Of a DNA stretch of 64,000 bases, positions 37,509-47,562 are shown piece by piece. The stretch is from contig NZ_JACOPX010000003.1 in the NCBI RefSeq assembly GCF_015461835.1, forward strand, positions 62,001 through 126,000, read 5' to 3'. Both the position numbers and the translations under genes were made by a program. The notes beneath the pieces were generated by a model, which was not told the origin of the DNA, did no database searches, and was given only the letters and a program-made list of their open reading frames with translations. Origin of the DNA: Pseudomonas neuropathica (lineage in GTDB: Bacteria; Pseudomonadota; Gammaproteobacteria; Pseudomonadales; Pseudomonadaceae). How positions within the stretch are numbered: position 1 is the stretch's first letter; each line of letters begins with the position of its first letter.

Positions 37509-39406
37509 ATTGGCTCGGCAGGAGTAGGGCTTACCAACGGTAAACTGAGGACGAAGGTGGTGCCACCGCTGGCCGGGTGTTCGACACCCAGATGCCCGCC
37601 GGTGGCGGCGGCGAGGCTGGCGGAAAGGGTCAGGCCAAGGCCCAGGCCTTGTTCGCCGGGCTTGGTGGTGAAAAACGGTTCGAACAGATGCTTGCGCGCT
37701 TCAGCGTCGATGCCGTGACCGTTGTCACGTACACGCAGGCGGTATTTGGCGTTGAATTCTTCACCCTCCAGCCACAGCTCGGGCAGGGGTTGCGCCTGCA
37801 TGGCGTCGAGGGCGTTGCCGATCAGGTTGACCAGAATCTGTTCGAGGCGGGTCTGGTCGATCTGCACCTGGACATCGATGAACTGGCGGTGAATGTTGAC
37901 CGCCGAACTCTCCAGGCGTGCCCCGAGCAATTGCAGCGCGGCCTCCACGGCTTTGCCGAGGCTGGCCTGGCCCTGGTTGTCACCGCGCCGGGCGAACGAA
38001 CGCAGGCTGGCGGTGATCCGGCCCATGCGGTCGATCAGCTCGTTGATGGTTTTCAGATTGGTGCTGGCGACATCCAGTTGGCCCCGTTCGAGGAAGCGCA
38101 CGGTGTTGCCCGATAGCGTACGCATCGCCGCCAGCGGCTGGTTCAATTCGTGGGCGATGCTGGTCGACATCTGACCGATGGCGGCGAGCTTGCCGGCCTG
38201 CACCAGTTCATCCTGCGCACGGCGCAGCGTCTCTTCGGCCTGACGCCGTTCGCGGATCTGGCTCTTCAGGCGCTCGTTGCTGGCGCGCAGATCAGTGGTG
38301 CGTTCGGTAATCCGACGCTCCAGTTGATTGTTGGCTTCCTGCAAGGCTTCGCGGGCGGCGAGACGGGTGGCGATGACCTTGCGCCGCTCGTTCCAGGCGA
38401 TCAACAGGAATGCCACCAGCGCAAACGCGACGGCGACCAGAATCCCTTGGTTGATGGCTTCGCGGCGCAGGTCCTGCAACGGCGTGAGCAGGGTGAAATT
38501 CCACGGTGTGTCGCTCAGTGGCCGGGTTTGTGCCAGATAGCTGATGTCGTCATCGTCGGAGCGCACTTCGCTGTTGGCGGGGAAGGTCAGTTTTTCCACG
38601 CCTTCGGACAGGGTTTCCCGGGCCAGCGGTTGCAGTTCGTTGAGCGGGAACCAGTAGTACTGCAGGCTGCGGGCGAGTTTTTCTTTGGTTTCGTCGGTGA
38701 GCGGGATCACTGACTTGAGGCGTCGGGCCGGATCGCTGGAGAGAATGATGATGCCGTTCTCATCGCTGACAAAGGCTTCGAGGCGTGCGCGTTGCCAGCG
38801 TTCTTCCATGGCTTCCAGGCGCACTTTGACCACGGCGACGCCGATGATCTTGCCATGCTCTTCGAGGCCGTGGGCGAGGTAATAGCCGGGCTCGCCGTTG
38901 GTGCTGCCGATGCCGTAGAAACGCCCCGGCTCGCCGCGTACGGCTTTCTGGAAGTAGGCGCGAAAGGACAGGTCTTCACCGAGGTAACTGTCGACATCGC
39001 GCCAGTTGCTGGTGGCCATCACACGGCCGGTGGTGTCCATCACGTAGATGGCCCGACTGCGACTGCGCCGGTTCAGGCCTTCAAGGTAATCGTTGACCGT
39101 TTGCCGGTGTTCCGGGGTCGGGTCGGCCAGCAGCTGCGACACACTGGTTTCGAGTTCCAGCAGGCTGGGCAGATAGGTGTACTTGCTGATTTCGCTTTCG
39201 ACGGCGCGGGCGTTCAGTTCGAGCTGACGCTGGCCGTTTTCGCTGAGGCTGCGAATGCCGAAATGCTCACTGGTCCAGAAGCCGGCGTAACCCAACCCGA
39301 TCATCAGGACGATGACCAGTGGCGGCAGAAACAGATGACGAATCAGACGAGGCTTCACGGCAAGTGATGGCGGCGCGGCGCGATAGAGAGTGGGGTCGCA
39401 TTTCAT
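37505..39406 (-). CDS. aauS: sensor histidine kinase AauS (DctB-like)
   Basis: 633 residues from ATG 39406; a GTG one codon upstream is possible. Two membrane helices (about 25-48 and 320-340) flank a double-Cache periplasmic sensor of the DctB type, followed by a coiled coil, an H-box (AIGQMSTSIAHELNQPLAAM) and an HATPase (NLIGNALDAM, RDNGHGID, GLGLGLTLS). It senses acidic amino acids or related dicarboxylates and phosphorylates AauR. The stop overlaps aauR (ATGA). 170 bp after aatP with a REP pair between. Confidence 0.88.
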   Translation of the reverse strand: MKCDPTLYRAAPPSLAVKPRLIRHLFLPPLVIVLMIGLGYAGFWTSEHFGIRSLSENGQRQLELNARAVESEISKYTYLPSLLELETSVSQLLADPTPEHRQTVNDYLEGLNRRSRSRAIYVMDTTGRVMATSNWRDVDSYLGEDLSFRAYFQKAVRGEPGRFYGIGSTNGEPGYYLAHGLEEHGKIIGVAVVKVRLEAMEERWQRARLEAFVSDENGIIILSSDPARRLKSVIPLTDETKEKLARSLQYYWFPLNELQPLARETLSEGVEKLTFPANSEVRSDDDDISYLAQTRPLSDTPWNFTLLTPLQDLRREAINQGILVAVAFALVAFLLIAWNERRKVIATRLAAREALQEANNQLERRITERTTDLRASNERLKSQIRERRQAEETLRRAQDELVQAGKLAAIGQMSTSIAHELNQPLAAMRTLSGNTVRFLERGQLDVASTNLKTINELIDRMGRITASLRSFARRGDNQGQASLGKAVEAALQLLGARLESSAVNIHRQFIDVQVQIDQTRLEQILVNLIGNALDAMQAQPLPELWLEGEEFNAKYRLRVRDNGHGIDAEARKHLFEPFFTTKPGEQGLGLGLTLSASLAAATGGHLGVEHPASGGTTFVLSLPLVSPTPAEPI

Positions 39407-39455
39407 CACAGTTGCCTTGGGTCAACCACCACACTTGCAGGTTCACCGCTGTCCC

Positions 39456-39545
39456 TGTGGGAGCGAGCTTGCTCGCGAAGGGGGCGGATCACTCAACATC
39501 AATGTTGAATGTCAGTCCGCTTTCGCGAGCAAGCTCGCTCCCACA
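39456..39545. repeat. REP pair between aatP and aauS
   Basis: Arms TGTGGGAGCGAGCTTGCTCG onward (39456-39479) and its complement (39522-39545). Inside them is a further small palindrome, AACATCAATGTT (39496-39507). Same class as 34818-34890. It may serve as an mRNA-stabilising or terminating structure between the transporter and the two-component genes. Confidence 0.9.
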
Positions 39546-39576
39546 GGGATCAGTGTGATGGCGCAAGTACTCGGTT

Positions 39577-40311
39577 TTAGTGCTGCAGGATTTTCTCGAG
39601 GAAGTGCTGCGCGCGTTCGGAGCGGGCGCTGATGTCGCCGAAGAATTCCTCTTTCGGGCAGTCTTCGATGATCTTGCCGGCGTCCATGAAGATCACCCGG
39701 TCAGCCACTTTGCGCGCAAAGCCCATTTCGTGGGTTACGCACATCATGGTCATGCCTTCGTGGGCCAGTTGCACCATCACGTCGAGCACTTCGTTGACCA
39801 TCTCCGGATCGAGCGCCGAAGTCGGTTCGTCGAACAGCATGACAATCGGGTCCATCGCCAGCGCACGGGCAATCGCCACACGCTGTTGCTGACCACCGGA
39901 CAATTGCCCCGGATGTTTGTGGGCGTGAGCGGACAAGCCGACGCGCTCGAGCAATTGCAGACCTTTCTTGGTCGCCTCTTCCTTGCTGCGGCCCAACACC
40001 TTGATCTGCGCGATGGTCAGGTTTTCGGTGATGGTCAGGTGCGGGAACAGTTCGAAATGCTGGAACACCATGCCCACGCGCGAACGCAGTTTCGGCAGGT
40101 TGGTCTTCGAGTCGGCAATCGAGGTGCCGTCGACGACGATGTCGCCTTTCTGGAACGGCTCGAGCGCGTTGACGCATTTGATCAGGGTCGATTTGCCGGA
40201 ACCCGACGGGCCGCAGACCACGATCACTTCGCCTTTCTTGACCTCGGTGCTGCAATCAGTCAGCACCTGGAAGTCCCCATACCACTTGTTGATGTTCTTG
40301 ATAGAGATCAT
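39577..40311 (-). CDS. aatP: glutamate/aspartate ABC transporter ATPase AatP
   Basis: 244 residues of a polar-amino-acid-type ABC ATPase: Walker [11 protein letters not shown]-loop [11 protein letters not shown], signature [14 protein letters not shown], Walker [16 protein letters not shown] and H-switch THEMGFA. It energises uptake through AatQ/AatM. The start overlaps the aatM stop (ATGA). Last gene of the transporter operon. Confidence 0.92.
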   Translation of the reverse strand: MISIKNINKWYGDFQVLTDCSTEVKKGEVIVVCGPSGSGKSTLIKCVNALEPFQKGDIVVDGTSIADSKTNLPKLRSRVGMVFQHFELFPHLTITENLTIAQIKVLGRSKEEATKKGLQLLERVGLSAHAHKHPGQLSGGQQQRVAIARALAMDPIVMLFDEPTSALDPEMVNEVLDVMVQLAHEGMTMMCVTHEMGFARKVADRVIFMDAGKIIEDCPKEEFFGDISARSERAQHFLEKILQH

Positions 40312-40979
40312 ACGGCGAACCTTTTTTGCAGACGCTTGACCAGCAGCGAGGCGGAAAAGCTGATGATGAAGTAGACGACACCGGCGAAGATCAGGAACTC
40401 GTTGGACCGGCCAATGATGTCGCCGCTGGAGCGGGCGGAGTTGAGGAAGTCCACCAGACCCACGGTGTAAACCAGCGAGGTGTCCTGGAACAGGATGATC
40501 GACTGTTGCAGCAGCAACGGGGTCATCTTGCGGAACGCCTGGGGCAGGATGATCAGGCGCATGGTCTGGCCATAGGTCATGCCCATCGCTTGCGCGGCGG
40601 CCATCTGGCCTTTGGGGATCGACTGCACACCGGCCCGGACGATCTCGCAGAAGTACGCGGCTTCGAACATCATGAAGGCCACGACGCAGGAGGTGAACGC
40701 ACCGATCGGCGTGTCTTCACCGGTGATCCAGCGCAGCACGAACGGCACCGCCAGGTAGAACCAGGTGATCACCAGCAGCAGCGGGATCGAACGGAAGTAG
40801 TTCACATAAGCGCCGGCCACCCGCGACAGCAGTTTGCTCGACGACAGGCGCATCAGTGCGAGGATGGTCCCCAGCACGATGCCGCCGACCACGCCCATGA
40901 CCATCAACTGCAAGGTCATGACCATGCCGTTCCACAGGCCCGGGATGGCGGGGATGATGCCGCTGAAATCGAAGTCCAT
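40308..40979 (-). CDS. aatM: glutamate/aspartate ABC transporter permease AatM
   Basis: 223 residues, five helices. The EAA-type loop is [33 protein letters not shown] in pieces, e.g. [14 protein letters not shown] and AQAMGM. HisM/GltK-like inner-membrane permease. The ATG shares a base with the aatQ stop (TAATG), so the two are translationally coupled. Confidence 0.9.
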   Translation of the reverse strand: MDFDFSGIIPAIPGLWNGMVMTLQLMVMGVVGGIVLGTILALMRLSSSKLLSRVAGAYVNYFRSIPLLLVITWFYLAVPFVLRWITGEDTPIGAFTSCVVAFMMFEAAYFCEIVRAGVQSIPKGQMAAAQAMGMTYGQTMRLIILPQAFRKMTPLLLQQSIILFQDTSLVYTVGLVDFLNSARSSGDIIGRSNEFLIFAGVVYFIISFSASLLVKRLQKRFAV

Positions 40980-41725
40980 TATTTACCCCCCACGGAGATC
41001 AGGCCGGGCACTGCGACTTTCTTCTCGACCATGCGCATCAGCAACATCAGGCTCATGTTCAGGGTGAAGTAGATCAGCGTGGCCAGGGTGAAGGCTTCAA
41101 ACAGGTTGGCCGAGAACTCAGCGGTCTGTTTGGTTTGCGCCAGCAGTTCCATCAAACCGATCAAGGACGCCACGGAGGAGTTCTTGAAGACGTTGAGGAA
41201 TTCCGAGGTAAGCGGCGGAATGATGATCCGGTAGGCCTGGGGCAGCAGCACGTTCCAGTAGATCTGCGGCAGCTTGAAACCCATGGCGCGCGCGGCGGAT
41301 TCCTGGCCGCGTGGCAGCGCCTGGATACCGGTACGCACTTGCTCGCAGACACGGGCGGCGGTGAACAGGCCCAGGCACACGACAACGCTCAGGTAAGCCG
41401 AGGTGGTCGGGTTGAGGTCCTGTTTGTACCAGTCCTGCAGGTTTTGCGGCAGCAGGTCGGGCACCAGGAAGTACCAGATGAACAGTTGCACCAGCAGCGG
41501 CACGTTACGGAACAGCTCGACGTAGCAGGTGGCGATGCCCGATACGATGCGGTTTGGCACCGTGCGCATGACCCCCAGAATGGAGCCCAGCAGCAAGGCG
41601 ATGATCCATGCCACGATGGCGATGGCAATGGTCCAGCCCAAACCGGTGACGTACCAGTCGAGATAAGTCTCGCTGCCGACGCCGGTGGACTTGAAGAACA
41701 CGCCCCAGTCCCAGTTGTAATTCAT
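40979..41725 (-). CDS. aatQ: glutamate/aspartate ABC transporter permease AatQ
   Basis: 248 residues from ATG 41725, with GGGAG upstream; the longer frame to 41758 has no ribosome site. It begins MNYNWDWGVFF, with five helices and the EAA loop EQVRTGIQALPRGQ followed by ARAMGFKLPQ. GltJ/HisQ-type partner of AatM. Separated from aatJ by 193 bp containing a hairpin, as is usual for binding-protein genes expressed at a higher level than their permeases. Confidence 0.9.
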   Translation of the reverse strand: MNYNWDWGVFFKSTGVGSETYLDWYVTGLGWTIAIAIVAWIIALLLGSILGVMRTVPNRIVSGIATCYVELFRNVPLLVQLFIWYFLVPDLLPQNLQDWYKQDLNPTTSAYLSVVVCLGLFTAARVCEQVRTGIQALPRGQESAARAMGFKLPQIYWNVLLPQAYRIIIPPLTSEFLNVFKNSSVASLIGLMELLAQTKQTAEFSANLFEAFTLATLIYFTLNMSLMLLMRMVEKKVAVPGLISVGGK

Positions 41726-41873
41726 TAGGGTCTCCCCTCGAGATCGATCGATGTACAAGCACCCGCTTGGGGAAGATCCTTTCCCGCCTGACGCTGAACG
41801 TCAGGCACACGCGATCGGCTCGGAAACCGCCAGGTCGAGTGTTCCACAGTGAAGCCCGCAGGTAGTAACAGAC

Positions 41874-41900
41874 GCCTGAGGGAGAGTGGCCCCCTCAGGC
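41874..41900 (-). promoter_or_regulatory. stem-loop after aatJ
   Basis: GCCTGAGGG (41874-41882) pairs perfectly with CCCTCAGGC (41892-41900) around a 9-nt loop, starting 19 nt beyond the aatJ stop. There is no T-run on the minus strand, so it is probably an mRNA 3'-protecting or attenuating hairpin that keeps aatJ mRNA more abundant than aatQMP. Confidence 0.6.
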
Positions 41901-41918
41901 AGTAAGGTTAGTCAGGAA

Positions 41919-42845
41919 TCAGATTTTTACGTCAGGCGCCGGCTTGTCGCTCGGGTTGGCGATCAGATCTTTTACCTTGTCGCTCATCGGGAAGTTCAGG
42001 TTCAGGCCTTTTGGTGGAACCGGGCTTTCGAACCACTTGCTGTAGATCTTGTTGATCTCGCCAGACTTGTACAGGGCGACGATGGCGTCATCGACAGCCT
42101 TCTTGAAGGCCGGGTCGTCTTTACGAACCATGCACGCATAGGCTTCGAAGGACTGTGGAGTACCGGTGATGATCCAGTCGTTCGGCTTCTTGGCCTTGGC
42201 TTCTTCGCCGGCCAGCAAAGCGTCGTCCATCATGAAGGCAACGGCGCGGCCGCTTTCCAGCATGTTGAAGGATTCGCCGTGGTCTTTGGCGGAGATGATG
42301 TTCATGCCCATCTGCTTGTCGGCGTTCATCGCTTTGATGATGCGCTCGGACGTGGTGCCGGCAGTGGTCACGACGTTTTTGCCTTTGAGGTCGGCGAAGT
42401 CAGCGTAGGACGGCTTGCCATCCTTGTCTTTCTTGACCAGCAGACGGGTGCCGATTTCGAAGATGTTGACGGTGAAGTCGACTTGCTGAGCGCGTTCGGC
42501 GTTGTTGGTGGTGGAGCCGCACTCGATATCCGCGGTGCCGTTCTGGATCAGCGGGATACGGGTTTGCGAGGTTACCAGGTTGTATTTGACCTGCAGGTCT
42601 GGCTTGTTCAGGTCTTTTTTCAGGGCTTCAACGATGGCCACTTGAATGTCGTGGGAGTAGCCCACTGGTTTGCCGGAAGCATCCGCGATGTAGGAAAACG
42701 GAATGGAGCTGTCGCGGTGAGCGAGCGTGATGGTGCCCGAATCGTTGATTTTCTTCAGGGTGCCGGTGAGCTCGGCGGCGAAAACTGGCGTGCTGATCAG
42801 AGCGGCCGCAATGGCTGCGCCCAGGATATGGGGAACGATGCGCAT
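41919..42845 (-). CDS. aatJ: glutamate/aspartate periplasmic binding protein AatJ
   Basis: 308 residues from ATG 42845, with GAGGAAA upstream. The signal peptide is MRIVPHILGAAIAAALISTP with cleavage likely at VFA-AELTG. The type-II solute-binding fold of the GltI family is seen in ITLAHRDSSIPFSYIAD, DIECGSTTNNAER and FMMDDALLAGEE. It captures acidic amino acids in the periplasm for AatQMP. Upstream lie a sigma-54 promoter and AauR-type palindromes. Confidence 0.92.
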   Translation of the reverse strand: MRIVPHILGAAIAAALISTPVFAAELTGTLKKINDSGTITLAHRDSSIPFSYIADASGKPVGYSHDIQVAIVEALKKDLNKPDLQVKYNLVTSQTRIPLIQNGTADIECGSTTNNAERAQQVDFTVNIFEIGTRLLVKKDKDGKPSYADFADLKGKNVVTTAGTTSERIIKAMNADKQMGMNIISAKDHGESFNMLESGRAVAFMMDDALLAGEEAKAKKPNDWIITGTPQSFEAYACMVRKDDPAFKKAVDDAIVALYKSGEINKIYSKWFESPVPPKGLNLNFPMSDKVKDLIANPSDKPAPDVKI

Positions 42846-42960
42846 CAAATTTTCCTCGAATTGTTTTTTTTATGGAGCCAGTTCGTCGGCCCTTTTGTGC
42901 TTCGAATGCCTGACGGCTCCTGAAGTGTTGGCACAACAAGCATTCGTCGAGAGAGTGTAG

Positions 42961-42976
42961 AGCATGACTCGTGCCA
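42961..42976 (-). promoter_or_regulatory. sigma-54 (-24/-12) promoter of aatJ
   Basis: Minus strand reads TGGCACGAGTCATGCT. GG and GC stand at the exact spacing of the consensus TGGCACG-N4-TTGCW; the only consensus base missed is the first T of TTGC. It lies 116 nt upstream of the aatJ ATG. Fits control by the sigma-54 activator AauR encoded in the adjacent operon. Confidence 0.75.
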
Positions 42977-43052
42977 GACCAGGGAGATGTACTTAACTTT
43001 ATGATTTATAACGTTATTAAAGTTTTGTGATGGTTTGTTTTGGTGTAACTGA

Positions 43053-43066
43053 TCCGGTTTACCGAA
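43053..43066. promoter_or_regulatory. AauR-like operator, distal from exact consensus by one base
   Basis: TCCGGTTTACCGAA matches TTCGG-N4-CCGAA in 9 of 10 fixed positions. Its centre is 31 bp from that of the perfect site at 43084-43097, about three helical turns, so the two lie on the same DNA face. About 80 bp upstream of the -24 element. Confidence 0.6.
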
Positions 43067-43083
43067 TCGACCGAGAAGTCGCG

Positions 43084-43097
43084 TTCGGAAAACCGAA
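43084..43097. promoter_or_regulatory. AauR-like operator, perfect palindrome
   Basis: TTCGGAAAACCGAA, an exact match to TTCGG-N4-CCGAA, the inverted repeat I recall being reported for P. putida AauR. About 110 bp upstream of the sigma-54 -24 element, a normal distance for an enhancer-binding protein. Confidence 0.7.
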
Positions 43098-43107
43098 CGA
43101 TCAAAAG

Positions 43108-43250
43108 CCCCTAACCCTCTCCCAGAGGGAGAGGGGACCGACCGCGTTGTTTGGGCAAGTTACGCCGACCTGGAATACCGAGTCGAACTCAGGATTTACA
43201 GAGCACCTCGATCGACTCCCTTCCCCCTCCAACCCCTGGGGGTGAGGGGG
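43108..43250. repeat. dispersed palindromic repeat, copy C
   Basis: About 143 bp, shorter than copies A and B. Starts CCCCTAACCCTCTCCCAGAG and ends CCCCTGGGGGTGAGGGGG. It shares GACCGCGTTG, ACGCCGACCTG and ATACCGAGTCGAACTCAGGA with the other copies. It sits between the aatJ regulatory region and the glpD terminator. Confidence 0.8.
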
Positions 43251-43295
43251 AAACGATCAAACTGACACAATCACATTTTGCAGAGCCCACAAAAC

Positions 43296-43329
43296 AAAAA
43301 GCCCCTGAATCTCTCAATTCAGGGGCTTT
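43296..43329 (-). terminator. glpD terminator
   Basis: AAAGCCCCTGAAT (43298-43310) pairs with ATTCAGGGGCTTT (43317-43329). On the minus strand the stem is followed by a T-run (43296-43300). It starts 20 nt after the glpD stop. Confidence 0.88.
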
Positions 43330-43348
43330 CGTTTAAGCGATGTTCAGA

Positions 43349-44887
43349 TCACGCCGCTTCAATCTTGCTACGGTTCTGCTCGACCTTACCCAGGTACGCC
43401 GCCAGTTTCTCCTGCTCGGCCGGAGTGGTGAACAGGCCCAGCTTGCTGCGGCGCCACAGAATGTCGTGGGCCGTGGTTGCCCACTCTTCGCTGCACAGGT
43501 AATCGACTTCGCGGGTGTAGAGCCCGCCGCCGATGTGTTCGCCCATGTCCGCGAGGCTTTCCACACCTTCAAGCATGCGCCAGGTCCGGCTGCCGTAGGT
43601 GGTGGCCCAGCGGCGGGCGATCTCGGTCGGTACGAAGTCGAACTTGTCGCGGATCTGCGCGCACAAGGCTTGCGGGGTGGTCATGTCCTCGCCGCCAGGC
43701 AGGGTAGCGGTGGCGGTCCAGTTCGGGCGCATCTGGGTGAAGAACGGCATCAACTGTGCCATCGCCGACTCGGCGAGCTTGCGGTAGGTGGTCAGCTTGC
43801 CGCCGAACACCGACAACAGCGGTGCCTCTTCAGTGCTGCCCGACAAGGCCAGGGTGTAATCACGGGTGACGGCCGACGGATTGTCGGATTCGTCGTTGCA
43901 CAGTGGGCGTACGCCAGAGTAGCTGTGCTGGATGTCGTCACGGCTGATCTGCTGCTTGAAGTGGGCGTTGACCACTTTCAACAGGTAGTCGGTTTCGGCG
44001 TCGGTGATTGCCACTTTCGCCGGATCACCGGTGTACTCACGATCGGTGGTGCCGATCAGGGTGAAGTGGTTCAAATATGGAATGGTGAAGACGATGCGCT
44101 GATCTTCGTTTTGCAGAATGTGCGCGTGATCGCCTTCGTACAACTTCGGCACGATGATATGGCTGCCCTGGATCAAACGGATGCCGTAAGGCGATTCCAT
44201 CTTCAGGTCGTCACGAATGAACTTGGCAACCCACGGGCCGGCGGCGTTCACCAGCGCTTTGGCGGTGATCGAAAACAGGCTGCCGTCGGCACGTTCCAAA
44301 TGCAGGTGCCACAGGCCTTTGGTGCGACGGGCGCTGACGCACCGGGTCTGGGTGTGCACGTGAGCGCCTTTTTCGCGGGCGGCCATGGCGTTCAAGACAA
44401 CGAGGCGGGCGTCATCGACCCAGCAGTCGGAATATTCGAAGCCTTTCTTGATTTCACTTTTCAGCGCGCTGTCGGCGCCGAACTTCAGGCTTTTCGAACC
44501 TGGCAGTTTTTCGCGCTTGCCGAGGTTGTCATACAGGAACAGGCCAGCGCGGATCATCCACGCCGGACGCAAGTGTGGACGGTGCGGCAACACGAAACGC
44601 ATCGGTTTGACGATATGCGGCGCCTTGGCCAGCAACACTTCGCGCTCAGCCAGTGCTTCCCGCACCAGACGGAATTCGTAATGTTCGAGGTAGCGCAGGC
44701 CGCCGTGGATCAGCTTGCTGCTGGCCGACGAGGTGTGGCTGGCCAGATCGTCTTTTTCGCAAAGGAACACCGAAAGCCCGCGACCGGCGGCATCCGCTGC
44801 GATCCCCACGCCATTGATCCCGCCGCCAATGACGGCGATGTCGTAGATCTCGGAGATTGGGGGCGTACGCAAGGTAGAGGTGGACAT
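43349..44887 (-). CDS. glpD: aerobic glycerol-3-phosphate dehydrogenase
   Basis: 512 residues. The N-terminal FAD-binding Rossmann motif is AVIGGGINGVGIAADAAGRG, followed by the family signature SSASSKLIHGGLRYLE and, later, GGKLTTYRKLAE. It oxidises glycerol-3-phosphate to dihydroxyacetone phosphate at the inner membrane, feeding electrons to quinone. It is separated from glpR by 244 bp that hold GlpR-like operators, so it probably has its own promoter. Confidence 0.95.
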   Translation of the reverse strand: MSTSTLRTPPISEIYDIAVIGGGINGVGIAADAAGRGLSVFLCEKDDLASHTSSASSKLIHGGLRYLEHYEFRLVREALAEREVLLAKAPHIVKPMRFVLPHRPHLRPAWMIRAGLFLYDNLGKREKLPGSKSLKFGADSALKSEIKKGFEYSDCWVDDARLVVLNAMAAREKGAHVHTQTRCVSARRTKGLWHLHLERADGSLFSITAKALVNAAGPWVAKFIRDDLKMESPYGIRLIQGSHIIVPKLYEGDHAHILQNEDQRIVFTIPYLNHFTLIGTTDREYTGDPAKVAITDAETDYLLKVVNAHFKQQISRDDIQHSYSGVRPLCNDESDNPSAVTRDYTLALSGSTEEAPLLSVFGGKLTTYRKLAESAMAQLMPFFTQMRPNWTATATLPGGEDMTTPQALCAQIRDKFDFVPTEIARRWATTYGSRTWRMLEGVESLADMGEHIGGGLYTREVDYLCSEEWATTAHDILWRRSKLGLFTTPAEQEKLAAYLGKVEQNRSKIEAA

Positions 44888-44925
44888 CGGCTGGCCTCGG
44901 GTTCTTTTGATTTTCTATATTGGAA

Positions 44926-44945
44926 ATCGAACATGAATGTTCATT
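44926..44945. promoter_or_regulatory. GlpR-like operator, glpD-proximal
   Basis: ATCGAACATG followed by AATGTTCATT: two inverted half-sites, each matching the E. coli GlpR half-site WATKYTCGWW in 9 of 10 positions (the first on the reverse strand). It contains the palindrome GAACAT-GA-ATGTTC. 39 bp upstream of the glpD ATG. Confidence 0.55.
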
Positions 44946-45025
44946 TGCGAAAATGGTAGCCCATAAACACCCGCGCAGCCAGTCACGTTCGATTGAAAAA
45001 ACTCATCGAAGGGCGGTTAAAAGAA

Positions 45026-45039
45026 AATTTTCGAACATT
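45026..45039. promoter_or_regulatory. GlpR-like operator, glpD-distal
   Basis: AATTTTCGAACATT, in which both strands give a 10/10 match to WATKYTCGWW (AATTTTCGAA and, on the complement, AATGTTCGAA). About 140 bp upstream of the glpD ATG. Two spaced sites suggest cooperative or looping repression. Confidence 0.55.
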
Positions 45040-45045
45040 AAAAGC

Positions 45046-45117
45046 AAAAGATCGCAGCCTACGGCAGCACCTACAGGTCAAGTGAACCCATGTAGGAGCT
45101 GCCGAAGGCTGCGATCT
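45046..45117. repeat. REP pair, class GGAGCTGCCGAAGGCTGCGA, between glpD and glpR
   Basis: Left arm 45046-45075 (AAAAGATCGCAGCC onward) and right arm from 45091 (TGTAGGAGCTGCCG onward) form an imperfect inverted repeat; the left arm carries TACGGCAGCACC where the right implies TTCGGCAGCTCC. It lies between the glpR stop and the distal GlpR-like site. Confidence 0.85.
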
Positions 45118-45131
45118 GTTGATCTTGCGGG

Positions 45132-45887
45132 TTAAACGACTTCCAGGCGAATCTTGTGCTGGCTCAACAACTGCGCCAGCGCCGGCACCGGCTGCTGATC
45201 GGTTACCAGGCAATCGATCAGGCTGATCGGCCCCAGGCGAATCATCGCGTTACGCCCGAACTTGCTCGAGTCCGCCGCCAGAATCACCTGCCGCGCATTG
45301 GCAATGATCGCCTGGGAAACCCGCACTTCCTGATAGTCAAAGTCGAGCAAACTGCCGTCTTCATCAATCCCGCTGATCCCGACCAGCGCAAAATCAACCT
45401 TGAACTGATTAATGAAATCCACACTCGCCTGACCGACCACGCCGCCATCACGGCGCACATTGCCGCCGGTCAGCAGTACATCGAAATCATCCTTGGCACT
45501 GAGCATCGACGCCACATGCAGGTTGTTGGTGATGATCTTCAGATGATTGTGGTTGAGCAGGGCGCGGGCAATCGATTCGGTGGTGGTGCCGATATTGATG
45601 AACAGCGAGGCGTGATCGGGGATCTGGGCGGCGATGGCTTCACCGATGCGTTGTTTTTCATCGCGCATCTGGTCGGCGCGCATCGCATAGGCAGTATTTT
45701 CGACGCTGGAATCGTAGGCTGCGCCACCATGGTAGCGACGCAACAGATTAGCTTCCGCGAGCTGATTGATGTCGCGGCGGATGGTTTGCGGGGTAACAAC
45801 GAACAGCGTGGCCATTTCCTCGATGCTCACATAGCCGCGTTCGCGGACCAGCTCGAGGATTTGCTGCTGACGGGGAGGCAGATTCAT
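45132..45887 (-). CDS. glpR: glycerol-3-phosphate regulon repressor GlpR (DeoR family)
   Basis: 251 residues. The DeoR helix-turn-helix is at about 5-55 ([19 protein letters not shown] and [13 protein letters not shown]), followed by a sugar-phosphate sensor domain with [13 protein letters not shown] and [11 protein letters not shown]. Glycerol-3-phosphate is the usual inducer. Encoded within the regulon it controls: 95 bp after glpK and upstream of glpD. Confidence 0.93.
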   Translation of the reverse strand: MNLPPRQQQILELVRERGYVSIEEMATLFVVTPQTIRRDINQLAEANLLRRYHGGAAYDSSVENTAYAMRADQMRDEKQRIGEAIAAQIPDHASLFINIGTTTESIARALLNHNHLKIITNNLHVASMLSAKDDFDVLLTGGNVRRDGGVVGQASVDFINQFKVDFALVGISGIDEDGSLLDFDYQEVRVSQAIIANARQVILAADSSKFGRNAMIRLGPISLIDCLVTDQQPVPALAQLLSQHKIRLEVV

Positions 45888-45982
45888 GGGGCTTCCTTTG
45901 GGCTGCCGTGCAAAATTTGCCCATGATGCCGCAGGAATCCGCTCCCGACCAGTTAGATGCCTATCTGGATCTGAAGGTTGGC

Positions 45983-47533
<1,551 letters not shown>

Positions 47534-47562
47534 CTATAGGGCAGGAGCCGGCGCCGACTGTT

